Assembly: GCA_023437285.1 (NCBI GenBank)
Contig: JAEZGP010000083.1
Span: forward strand, 1 to 9,798
Reading direction: 5' to 3'
Source of the DNA: Actinomycetes bacterium
Lineage (GTDB): Bacteria > Actinomycetota > Actinomycetes > Mycobacteriales > Micromonosporaceae
Length of the DNA: 9,798 bases
The position numbers and the translations under genes are program-made. Shown here in pieces: positions 1 to 5,030 of the stretch (position 1 is its first letter; each line of letters starts with the position of its first letter). Below the pieces are notes generated by a model. It did no database searches, was not told where the DNA came from, and was given only the letters and a program-made list of their open reading frames with translations.

Positions 1-196
1 CGACCGGGGTGGCGGCGACGGCCGGGGCCGCCTGCGGGGCGGACCGTACGGACTCCACAGTGGAGGTGTTGGTGGCCGGAAGTGCCGCCTGGGCCAGTGC
101 CGCGGCGTAGGACACGCCGGCTCGCCGGATCGCGACGAGTTCGCGGATGCGCCGGTGCATCTGGCGCCGCCGTCGGGCGATTTCGCTGCGGGTCAC
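1..196 (-). CDS. Unrecognised protein, N-terminal part only (gene runs off the left edge)
   Basis: An open frame on the minus strand starts at GTG (196-194) and stays open for 65 codons to the window edge. The start is chosen because a strong Shine-Dalgarno sequence, GGGGAGGT, lies 5 nt upstream. The protein begins VTRSEIARRRRQMHRRI. It has a very Arg-rich N-terminus (about residues 1-30), then an Ala-rich stretch, then Ala/Pro/Thr-rich sequence that looks like a linker. No family is recognisable and no signal peptide or membrane segment is visible in this part. It is divergent from the LOG gene at 382, with about 185 bp between the two starts. The basic start could bind nucleic acid or acidic lipids, but that is only a guess. 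Confidence that it is a real gene comes from the RBS and the GC-rich third codon positions. Confidence 0.6.
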   Translation of the reverse strand, partial: MTRSEIARRRRQMHRRIRELVAIRRAGVSYAAALAQAALPATNTSTVESVRSAPQAAPAVAATPV

Positions 197-201
197 CCGG
201 G

Positions 202-209
202 ACCTCCCC
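202..209 (-). promoter_or_regulatory. Strong ribosome binding site of the left-edge gene
   Basis: Read on the minus strand, GGGGAGGT is nearly a full complement of the 16S 3' end and sits 5 nt before the GTG at 196. It decides the start of the partial gene and is the main evidence that the gene is real. Confidence 0.65.
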
Positions 210-298
210 ACTTGATCCACCCGGTCGGGGTGGTTAGTCGATCTGTTGTCCGTACTGTGCGCTTCGTCCGTCGATCGCCCGCCTTCTCGTGTCGCCGG

Positions 299-310
299 GA
301 CAAGCTTGTC
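299..310. promoter_or_regulatory. Perfect 12-bp palindrome, possible operator
   Basis: GACAAGCTTGTC is a perfect inverted repeat in the roughly 185-bp gap between the divergent left-edge gene and the first LOG gene. A two-fold symmetric site between divergent promoters is a typical position for a dimeric repressor. It does not match the actinobacterial LexA box (GAAC-N4-GTTC), and I know no regulator for it. A chance palindrome cannot be excluded. Confidence 0.25.
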
Positions 311-369
311 TGTGATGACGTCTGCGTCCCGCAGATCGTTCCCGATTCCAGACAGCGTTGCGCTTTCGT

Positions 370-375
370 TACGGT
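370..375 (+). promoter_or_regulatory. -10 element TACGGT for a leaderless LOG transcript
   Basis: TACGGT lies 6 nt before the ATG at 382, so a transcript would begin at or next to that A. No Shine-Dalgarno sequence precedes this ATG. The same arrangement recurs at five other starts in the window. No convincing -35 box is seen. Confidence 0.5.
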
Positions 376-381
376 GACGCC

Positions 382-1341
382 ATGGCCTTTACAAATGGCG
401 GGAACCGGGCGGACGACGGACAGCGCTTGCCGGCCGGCCCGGAGCGGCATCGCGGTCCGGTCACCATGCGCCGTGACGCGATGCAAGACACCACCGCTGA
501 CCAGTGGCTTCTCGACTCGAAGGGGCGCGCTGACTGGAAGCAGAAGGACGCCTGGCGGGCGTTGCGCATCCTGTCGGAGTTCGTCGAGGGCTTCGACACG
601 CTCGCGGACCTGCCGCAAGCCGTGAGCGTGTTCGGGTCGGCCCGATCGAAGCCGGACAGCCCGGAATGCGTCCTCGCCGAGGAGTTGGGCGGCGCACTCG
701 CACGCGCCGGCTACGCGGTGATCACGGGGGGCGGCCCGGGCGTGATGGCGGCCGCGAACCGCGGCGCGGTCGAGGCCGGCGGACTGTCGGTGGGCCTGGG
801 CATCGAGCTGCCCTTCGAGCAGGGCCTCAACGAGTGGGTCGACCTGGGTATCGACTTCCGGTACTTCTTCGTCCGCAAGACGATGTTCGTCAAGTACGCG
901 CAGGCGTTCGTGGTGCTGCCGGGCGGGTTCGGGACGCTGGACGAGATGTTCGAGGCGCTCACCCTCGTGCAGACGGGCAAGGTCACCCGCTTCCCGGTAG
1001 TACTGCTCGGTTCGGCGTACTGGCGTGGTCTTTTTGACTGGATCCGGACGACCATGGTGGCCGAAGGGAAGATCAGCCCGGAGGACCTCGATCTGGTGTG
1101 CGTCACCGACGACGTGGCGGAGGCGGTACGGCACATCGTGTCGTCGGACGCCGCGCTCGCGGCGGCCGAGCAGGCGGCGGCGCAGGCTCAGGAGGCCGCG
1201 CGGGCCAGCGACGCCGCGTGGCGCAGCGAGGCGGGGCGCCAGGACGTGGCGCGCAGCGAGGCGGAGCAGCAGAAGGTGGCGCGCCACGAGGTTGGGCCGG
1301 GCCAGGCTGGCGGCCACGAGGTTGAGCGGGGCGAGGGCTGA
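382..1341 (+). CDS. LOG-family (TIGR00730) Rossmann-fold protein with a repeat tail
   Basis: This 319-aa protein belongs to the LOG/YgdH group. Characterised members are cytokinin riboside 5'-monophosphate phosphoribohydrolases, which split nucleoside monophosphates into base and ribose phosphate. The substrate in actinobacteria is often unproven. Visible motifs are the nucleotide-binding TGGGPG at 115-120, Arg165 in VRKTMF, and PGGFGTLDE at 180-188, which contains the conserved Glu188. The fold occupies about residues 75-255. An Ala/Glu-rich tail (256-319) ends in four 10-residue repeats that are not part of the family core. The ATG at 382 is preferred because of the -10 hexamer 6 nt upstream. 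A TTG at 358 and ATGs at 466 and 481 are alternatives in the same frame, none with a clear Shine-Dalgarno sequence. Its TGA overlaps the ATG of the second LOG gene by one base, so the two are probably translationally coupled. Family call is sure; exact function is not. Confidence 0.88.
   Translation: MAFTNGGNRADDGQRLPAGPERHRGPVTMRRDAMQDTTADQWLLDSKGRADWKQKDAWRALRILSEFVEGFDTLADLPQAVSVFGSARSKPDSPECVLAEELGGALARAGYAVITGGGPGVMAAANRGAVEAGGLSVGLGIELPFEQGLNEWVDLGIDFRYFFVRKTMFVKYAQAFVVLPGGFGTLDEMFEALTLVQTGKVTRFPVVLLGSAYWRGLFDWIRTTMVAEGKISPEDLDLVCVTDDVAEAVRHIVSSDAALAAAEQAAAQAQEAARASDAAWRSEAGRQDVARSEAEQQKVARHEVGPGQAGGHEVERGEG
1216..1335 (+). repeat. Four 30-bp units encoding a 10-residue repeat in the LOG protein tail
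   Basis: Four consecutive 30-bp units (1216, 1246, 1276, 1306) encode AWRSEAGRQD, VARSEAEQQK, VARHEVGPGQ and AGGHEVERGE. The shared core is a small residue, Arg or Gly, Ser or His, Glu, then Ala or Val. At DNA level the shared parts are GTGGCGCGC and CGAGGTTG or CGAGGCGG. The units have diverged, so this is an old or slowly decaying expansion. It lies in the non-conserved tail, so copy number can probably vary without affecting the fold. Confidence 0.75.
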
Positions 1342-1883
1342 TGGCGGCCGTATGCGTGTTCTGCGGTTCGGCCACGGTCCTGGAGCCACGATGGTTGGAG
1401 CTGGCCAGCGCGGTCGGGTCGGCGTTGGCGGCGCGCGGGCATGTCCTGGTCTCGGGCGGCGGTTGTGTCGGCATGATGGGCGCCGTCGCGGATGCGGCGC
1501 GGGCCGGCGGCGGCCACACGATCGGCGTGATCCCGCAGTCGCTGGTCGACCTGGAGGTCGCCGACACGGCGGCCGACGAACTCGTGATCACGGAGGGCAT
1601 GGCGGCCCGCAAGACCGTCATGATCGACCGGTCGGACGCGTTCCTCGTGCTGCCGGGCGGGCTCGGCACGCTCGACGAGCTGTTCGAGGTGTGGACGCTG
1701 AGCGTCCTCGGCCTGCATGACAAGCCGATTCTGCTGCTCGACGCCGACGGCTTCTACGCGGGGCTGATGGGCTGGCTGGAGTCCGTCAGCAGGGAACGGT
1801 TCATTGGCGAGTCCGCCATGAGTCTGCTTCGCGTTGTCTCAACGGTGGATTGTGCACTCGACGATATCGAGCGGGTCGACTAG
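1341..1883 (+). CDS. LOG-family (TIGR00730) protein, short form, similar to mycobacterial Rv1205
   Basis: This 180-aa protein has the usual size of a compact LOG enzyme and covers the whole family fold. Motifs: SGGGCVGMMG at 38-47 (phosphate-binding loop), Arg90 in ARKTVM, and PGGLGTLDE at 105-113 with Glu113 as the expected catalytic acid. Family members hydrolyse nucleoside 5'-monophosphates to free base and ribose 5-phosphate. In mycobacteria the Rv1205 protein is described as making cytokinins, and this protein resembles it in length and motif spacing. It starts at ATG 1341, inside the stop of the previous LOG gene, with a GAGGG just upstream, so the pair is an operon. The two proteins differ in length and in the glycine-loop motif (GGGPGVM versus GGGCVGMMG), so they are different subfamilies and not a recent duplication. 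Its TAG stop forms the first half of the -10 box of the next gene. Confidence 0.9.
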   Translation: MAAVCVFCGSATVLEPRWLELASAVGSALAARGHVLVSGGGCVGMMGAVADAARAGGGHTIGVIPQSLVDLEVADTAADELVITEGMAARKTVMIDRSDAFLVLPGGLGTLDELFEVWTLSVLGLHDKPILLLDADGFYAGLMGWLESVSRERFIGESAMSLLRVVSTVDCALDDIERVD

Positions 1884-1886
1884 CCT
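1858..1886 (+). promoter_or_regulatory. Promoter overlapping the end of the LOG gene
   Basis: A -35-like TCGACG (1858-1863, four of six matches to TTGACA), a 17-bp spacer and a -10 TAGCCT (1881-1886) lie 7 nt before the ATG at 1894. The TAG of the -10 box is the stop codon of the LOG gene. There is no Shine-Dalgarno sequence, so a leaderless mRNA is expected. Confidence 0.55.
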
Positions 1887-1893
1887 CCCGGCC

Positions 1894-2232
1894 ATGGCTG
1901 AGCCAGACCTTCGAAGCCTTCTCGAACATCACGTCGAACAGTTCAACGAAGCCGTGCGTACCGGAGACTTCGCCCAGTTCGGCAAGGGCTTCGCGGAAGA
2001 CGCGGTGCTGCGCTTCGACGGGGTGCCGGTCGGGCCGTTCCGGGGTCGCGCGGCGATCGTCGACGCGTACGTCACCCAGCCGCCGCTCGACACCATGGCC
2101 CTGACCTCGATGGAGGAGATCGGCGGCGACGCCGTACGGGCGTCGTTCGAGTGGGACGAGGGCGGCACGGGCAACCTGTTCCTGCGGTGGGACGGCCCCG
2201 AGGTCGTCGAGTTGGTCATCTCGTTCGACTGA
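1894..2232 (+). CDS. NTF2/SnoaL-like small protein
   Basis: This 112-aa protein has the pattern of the NTF2-like superfamily (nuclear transport factor 2 / SnoaL / limonene-epoxide hydrolase fold). An N-terminal helix ends in FNEAVRTGDFAQFGKGFAEDAVLRFDG (given here as positions 17-43), followed by GPFRGRAAIVDAY at 47-59, where the second helix normally packs, and then beta strands to the C-terminus (FLRWDGPEVVELVISF, 96-111). Such proteins form an alpha-plus-beta cone and may be enzymes, binding proteins or subunits; the pocket here does not reveal a substrate. ATG 1894 is chosen over an in-frame upstream start at 1834 because that start lies inside the LOG gene and because of the -10 box 7 nt before 1894. 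No signal peptide or membrane segment. The gene is convergent with folP2, 37 bp away. Function unknown. Confidence 0.75.
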   Translation: MAEPDLRSLLEHHVEQFNEAVRTGDFAQFGKGFAEDAVLRFDGVPVGPFRGRAAIVDAYVTQPPLDTMALTSMEEIGGDAVRASFEWDEGGTGNLFLRWDGPEVVELVISFD

Positions 2233-2256
2233 GCCGGCCGACGTAACTTTCGGCTC
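2231..2256. terminator. Weak inverted repeat between convergent genes, possible terminator
   Basis: GAGCCG (2231-2236) pairs with CGGCTC (2251-2256). Alternatively GCCGA (2237-2241) pairs with TCGGC (2250-2254) around an 8-nt loop. It lies in the 37-bp gap between the convergent NTF2-like and folP2 genes, where a bidirectional terminator would be expected. The stem is short and there is no U-run, so the call is weak. Confidence 0.25.
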
Positions 2257-2269
2257 CGCCACGAAACGC

Positions 2270-3175
2270 TCACGCTAGGCCACGGCGCGCCACGGCCGGC
2301 GGTCGCTCGCCCCGGATCGCGGCCACCATGTCGAGCACCTGGCGGGTCTCGCGCACCTGATGGGCCCGGAACACCCGCGCCCCCAGCCAGGCGGAGACCG
2401 CGGTGGCGGCCAGCGTGCCGGACAGCCGCTCGGGCACGGGGACGTCCAGGGACTCGCCGATGAAGTCCTTGTTCGACAAGGCGACGAGTACGGGCCAGCC
2501 GGTGGCCACCATGGCGTCGAGGCGGCGGGTCAGTTCCAGCGAGTGCCGGGTGTTCTTGCCGAAGTCGTGCGCGGGGTCGATGAGGATGCCGTCGCGGCGT
2601 ACCCCGGCAGTCACGGCCTTGTCGGCCAAGGCGGTGACCGTCGCGATCACATCGGCCACGACGTCGTCGAAGGCCACCCGGTGGGGCCGCGTGCGGGGCG
2701 TGAGGCCGCCCGCGTGGGAGCAGACCAGGCCGGCGCCGGTCGCGGCGGCCACCTCGGCCAACCGCGGGTCGGCCCCGGCCCACGTGTCGTTGAGCAGGTC
2801 GGCGCCGGCCGCGACGGCCTCGGCGGCCACCTCGGCGCGCCAGGTGTCGATCGAGATGATCACGTCGGGGTGGCGGGCCCGCACGGCGGCCACGGTCGAC
2901 ACCGTACGGCGCAGCTCCTCGGCGACGTCGACCTCGGTGCCCGGGCCGGCCTTCACCCCACCGATGTCGATGATGTCGGCACCCGCCTCGACGGCGGCGT
3001 CCACCGCCCGCAGGGCCGCCTCCTCGGCGAAAGTTGCACCCTGATCGAAGAAAGAATCCGGAGTACGGTTCACGATCGCCATGACAACGCGCTCGTGTGG
3101 GGCGAAGACTCGACCGCCGAGGCGCAGGTCAGCCTGTCCCGTTTGGGGTTGTTGTGGTGCCCGGCTAGCTTGCAT
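2270..3175 (-). CDS. folP2: Dihydropteroate synthase homologue of the FolP2 type
   Basis: This 301-aa cytosolic TIM-barrel protein is related to dihydropteroate synthase, which joins p-aminobenzoate to dihydropterin pyrophosphate in folate synthesis. Family landmarks are NRTPDSFFDQGAT (36-48), DIGG (70-73), SIDTWRAEVA (108-117), NDTWAG (129-134), IDPAHDFGKN (199-208), SNKDFIG (234-240) and FRAHQV (269-274). Several key positions differ from active enzymes. Loop 2 reads DIGGVKAGPG instead of DIGGESTRPG, so the Ser-Thr-Arg of the pABA/sulfonamide site is missing. HDV near the end is HQV. These variants are those I recall for mycobacterial FolP2, reported not to have synthase activity. The symbol is given on that basis. 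The start at 3175 leaves a 31-residue tail before the barrel; Met32, just before the first conserved strand, is an alternative. I see no Shine-Dalgarno sequence at either start. The gene stands alone on its strand, 26 bp from the divergent DivIVA gene. Confidence 0.88.
   Translation of the reverse strand: MQASRAPQQPQTGQADLRLGGRVFAPHERVVMAIVNRTPDSFFDQGATFAEEAALRAVDAAVEAGADIIDIGGVKAGPGTEVDVAEELRRTVSTVAAVRARHPDVIISIDTWRAEVAAEAVAAGADLLNDTWAGADPRLAEVAAATGAGLVCSHAGGLTPRTRPHRVAFDDVVADVIATVTALADKAVTAGVRRDGILIDPAHDFGKNTRHSLELTRRLDAMVATGWPVLVALSNKDFIGESLDVPVPERLSGTLAATAVSAWLGARVFRAHQVRETRQVLDMVAAIRGERPPAVARRGLA
3143..3171 (+). promoter_or_regulatory. Tentative promoter of the DivIVA-domain gene, inside folP2
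   Basis: TTGGGG (3143-3148), a 17-bp spacer and TAGCTT (3166-3171) lie on the plus strand within the first codons of folP2. Transcription would start near 3178, giving a leader of about 24 nt to the ATG at 3202. The -35 box matches only TTG of TTGACA, so this is a weak call. The gap between the two divergent genes is too small to hold a full promoter. Confidence 0.3.
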
Positions 3176-3201
3176 GCCGTCAGCGTGCCACGATCGCAGC
3201 T

Positions 3202-3825
3202 ATGGGTACCCTGGTCCTCGTCCTCGTTATCGCGCTCGTGGTCGGCGCGCTCATCTTCGGCGTGCTCGCCCTGTTGTCGGGCGACGACCCCGGCCTCGTG
3301 CCCGCCGACGCCGACGCCGCGCTGCCACTGCCCGCCGACCGTCCCCTGGTCGAGGCAGACCTCGCCGAGGTGCGCTTCGACACCGCGCTGCGCGGGTACC
3401 GCATGGCCCAGGTGGACCGGGCGCTGCGGCGGGCGGCGTACGACATCGGGTACAAGGACGAGATGATCTCCGTACTGGAGGCGGAGATCAGCGCGCTGCG
3501 CGAGGGTCGTACGGAGGACGCCGAGCTGATGCGCAAGGCGCGCGAGAACGCCCTTGCCGGGGTGGACCAGGGCTACGCGGTACCCGTCGAGGCGGGCGGC
3601 GAGCCGGCCCTCCTCGCGGACGACGACGAATCCGAGCCCGCCGAGACCGAGCTGGCCGACGCGGCGGTCATCGAGGCCGAAACGGTCGAGGCAACGGCCG
3701 AGGCGGCCGAGGCCGCGGAGGAGTCCGCGCGCAACCCGGAAGCGGCCGAGGACACGCCGGCCGCGCAAGACAGGCCGGCCGCGGACAGCGCCGAGCCGGT
3801 CGGGCCCCGGACGGCGCGTGCCTGA
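3202..3825 (+). CDS. Membrane-anchored DivIVA-domain protein (Rv1209-like)
   Basis: This 207-aa protein has three parts. Residues 3-25 form one hydrophobic N-terminal membrane segment. Residues 56-81 read EVRFDTALRGYRMAQVDRAL and a little further, the core DivIVA-domain signature (RF-x5-GY-x3-QVD), followed by a coiled-coil-like stretch to about 115. Residues 130-207 are a disordered, acidic Ala/Glu/Pro-rich tail. DivIVA-domain proteins act as membrane-curvature or polar scaffolds in cell growth and division, though small single-pass versions like this one, including mycobacterial Rv1209, are little studied. It is not the main DivIVA/Wag31 scaffold, which lacks a membrane segment and is longer. 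No Shine-Dalgarno sequence is seen before ATG 3202, which is odd; the next in-frame ATG (Met68) is inside the DivIVA motif. Its 3' end overlaps the SRPBCC gene by 8 bp, so the two are co-transcribed. Confidence 0.82.
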   Translation: MGTLVLVLVIALVVGALIFGVLALLSGDDPGLVPADADAALPLPADRPLVEADLAEVRFDTALRGYRMAQVDRALRRAAYDIGYKDEMISVLEAEISALREGRTEDAELMRKARENALAGVDQGYAVPVEAGGEPALLADDDESEPAETELADAAVIEAETVEATAEAAEAAEESARNPEAAEDTPAAQDRPAADSAEPVGPRTARA

Positions 3826-4300
3826 CCGCCCGGCCGACCCCGGCGCCCCCGGCGTCGGTGAGGTGACCGCCCAGGTCATCGTGGCGGCGCCGGTCGAGCG
3901 CGTGTTCGCGGCGTTCGTCACCTGGGAACGGCAGGGGGAGTGGCTGCCGTTCACGACCGTGCGCCTCACGAAGGGCGACGGCGGCGTCGGCAGTCACGTG
4001 GAGGCCGTCACGGCGATCGGGCCGGCGGTGCTGCGCGACGAGCTACGCGTGGACCGGCTGGACCCGCCGTACGAGGTGCGGGTCGTGCACTTCGGCAACG
4101 TGCTGCGCGGGCCGGGGGTGATGCGGTGTACGCCGCTGGCCGGCGAGCGTACGCAGGTGGTCATGCACGAGTGGTTCCACCTGCCGGCGGGCGTGCTGGG
4201 CCAGGTGGCGCGGCCGCTGCTGTGGCCCGGGTCCAAGCTGAGCCTGCGGGTGGCCCTCGGCCGGTTCGCGAAGCTCGTGGAGTCCGGCGCGCTACCGTGA
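3818..4300 (+). CDS. SRPBCC (START-like / polyketide cyclase) family protein
   Basis: This 160-aa protein starts with the typical SRPBCC edge strand and helix: VTAQVIVAAPVERVFAAF at 16-33, then WERQGEWLP at 36-44. It continues with VGSHVEAVTAIGP (57-69), the central RVDRLDPPYEVRVVHFG (77-93), and a long C-terminal helix (about 124-155) that normally closes the hydrophobic pocket. The fold binds lipids, polyketides or other hydrophobic ligands; no ligand can be read from the sequence. The GTG at 3818 overlaps the DivIVA stop (3823-3825) and suggests coupling. A GTG at 3863, preceded by GGTGAG, would give a 145-aa protein that begins exactly at the fold, and is nearly as likely. Soluble, no signal peptide. 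Pairing with a DivIVA-domain membrane protein could point to a lipid or envelope role, which is inference. Confidence 0.8.
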   Translation: MPDRPADPGAPGVGEVTAQVIVAAPVERVFAAFVTWERQGEWLPFTTVRLTKGDGGVGSHVEAVTAIGPAVLRDELRVDRLDPPYEVRVVHFGNVLRGPGVMRCTPLAGERTQVVMHEWFHLPAGVLGQVARPLLWPGSKLSLRVALGRFAKLVESGALP

Positions 4301-4310
4301 CGCGCCGATC

Positions 4311-4338
4311 TGTGGATAACCGGCCGGCCTGTGGACAG
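4311..4338 (-). promoter_or_regulatory. Two DnaA-box-like words upstream of tag
   Basis: TGTGGATAA (4311-4319) is, on the minus strand, TTATCCACA, an exact match to the classic DnaA box. TGTGGACAG (4330-4338) reads CTGTCCACA, one base from the actinobacterial box TTGTCCACA. Both have the same orientation and start 19 bp apart, in the 76-bp gap before tag and just upstream of its -10 box. DnaA binding here could tie tag expression to replication or titrate DnaA. The match is seen; the binding is inferred. Confidence 0.4.
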
Positions 4339-4363
4339 CGGCGGTCGTGTCGGGGGTCGACCG

Positions 4364-4369
4364 TAGCGT
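4364..4369 (+). promoter_or_regulatory. -10 element TAGCGT for leaderless tag
   Basis: TAGCGT lies 7 nt before the ATG at 4377, with no Shine-Dalgarno sequence between. This supports a leaderless start at 4377 over the in-frame GTG at 4347, which would be upstream of the transcription start. A clear -35 box is not visible. Confidence 0.55.
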
Positions 4370-4376
4370 TGGCACC

Positions 4377-4964
4377 ATGACCGACCTCGTGACCGGCCCC
4401 GACGGCCTGGCCCGCTGCCGTTGGGGCGCCAGTTCGCCCGACTACGTGACCTACCACGACGAGGAGTGGGGCCGGCCGGTCCGCACCGATGACGCCCTGT
4501 TCGAGCGGCTGACGCTGGAGGCGTTCCAGTCGGGCCTGTCCTGGATCACGATCCTGCGGAAGCGGCCCGCGTTCCGGGCGGCCTTCGACCGGTTCGAGAT
4601 CGCCAAGGTCGCGGCGTACGACGAGCGGGACGTGGACCGGCTGCTCGCCGACGCCGGCATCGTGCGCAACCGGGCCAAGATCGAGGCGGCGATCGCCAAC
4701 GCGCGCGCGGCGGCCGACCTGCCCGACGGGCTGGCCGAGCTGCTGTGGTCATTCGCCCCGCCGCCGCGCCACGACGGCCGCCCGGCGACCGGTGCCGAGA
4801 TCCCCGCCGTCACGGCGGAGTCCGCCGCGATGGCAAAGACCCTCCGCAAGGCTGGTTTCCGTTTCGTGGGCCCGACAACGGCGTACGCGTTGATGCAGGC
4901 CACCGGCATGGTCGACGACCATCTGGTGGGCTGCCATGTGCCGGTGGCGGTCGCGTCGCGCTGA
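4377..4964 (+). CDS. tag: DNA-3-methyladenine glycosylase I
   Basis: This 195-aa protein matches the usual length of TagI enzymes, which excise 3-methyladenine from alkylated DNA and start base excision repair. The zinc site is complete: Cys14 in RCRWG, His27 in YHDEEWG, and His174 and Cys178 in DDHLVGCH. The conserved glycosylase core is seen in FERLTLEAFQSGLSWITIL (42-60), whose Glu48 and Trp56 line the base pocket, and in GFRFVGPTTAYALMQA (about 155-170). The gene follows the SRPBCC gene by 76 bp and has its own leaderless promoter. It precedes a small NTF2-like gene and then ku and the LigD-type genes, so it opens a DNA-repair block. In Mycobacterium the tag homologue also lies next to the Rv1209-type DivIVA gene. 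The assignment is firm. Confidence 0.95.
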   Translation: MTDLVTGPDGLARCRWGASSPDYVTYHDEEWGRPVRTDDALFERLTLEAFQSGLSWITILRKRPAFRAAFDRFEIAKVAAYDERDVDRLLADAGIVRNRAKIEAAIANARAAADLPDGLAELLWSFAPPPRHDGRPATGAEIPAVTAESAAMAKTLRKAGFRFVGPTTAYALMQATGMVDDHLVGCHVPVAVASR

Positions 4965-5018
4965 GGCAAGTGTTCGTTGCGGCTTTGGCTCGTTTGCTAT
5001 GAAGGTAGAGGGCTGGTT

Positions 5019-5025
5019 GAGGGGG
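5019..5025 (+). promoter_or_regulatory. Ribosome binding site that sets the start of the second NTF2-like gene
   Basis: GAGGGGG sits 5 nt before ATG 5031 and selects this start over the in-frame TTG at 4977. This is one of only three clear Shine-Dalgarno sequences in the window. Confidence 0.6.
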
Positions 5026-5030
5026 TCGCG

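Noticed and set aside
193..1389. 398-codon open frame on the minus strand across the first LOG gene
   Set aside because: It is antisense to a gene with clear family motifs, has no recognisable domain, and its repetitive start only mirrors the decapeptide repeats. Long antisense frames are normal at this GC content.
3070..3969. 299-codon minus-strand frame spanning the folP2 start, the DivIVA gene and part of the SRPBCC gene
   Set aside because: It crosses three real genes, overlaps the folP2 start in another frame and has no family similarity.
4347..4376. Upstream in-frame GTG start for tag
   Set aside because: The -10 box TAGCGT lies inside this extension, and the added residues are not part of the TagI fold.
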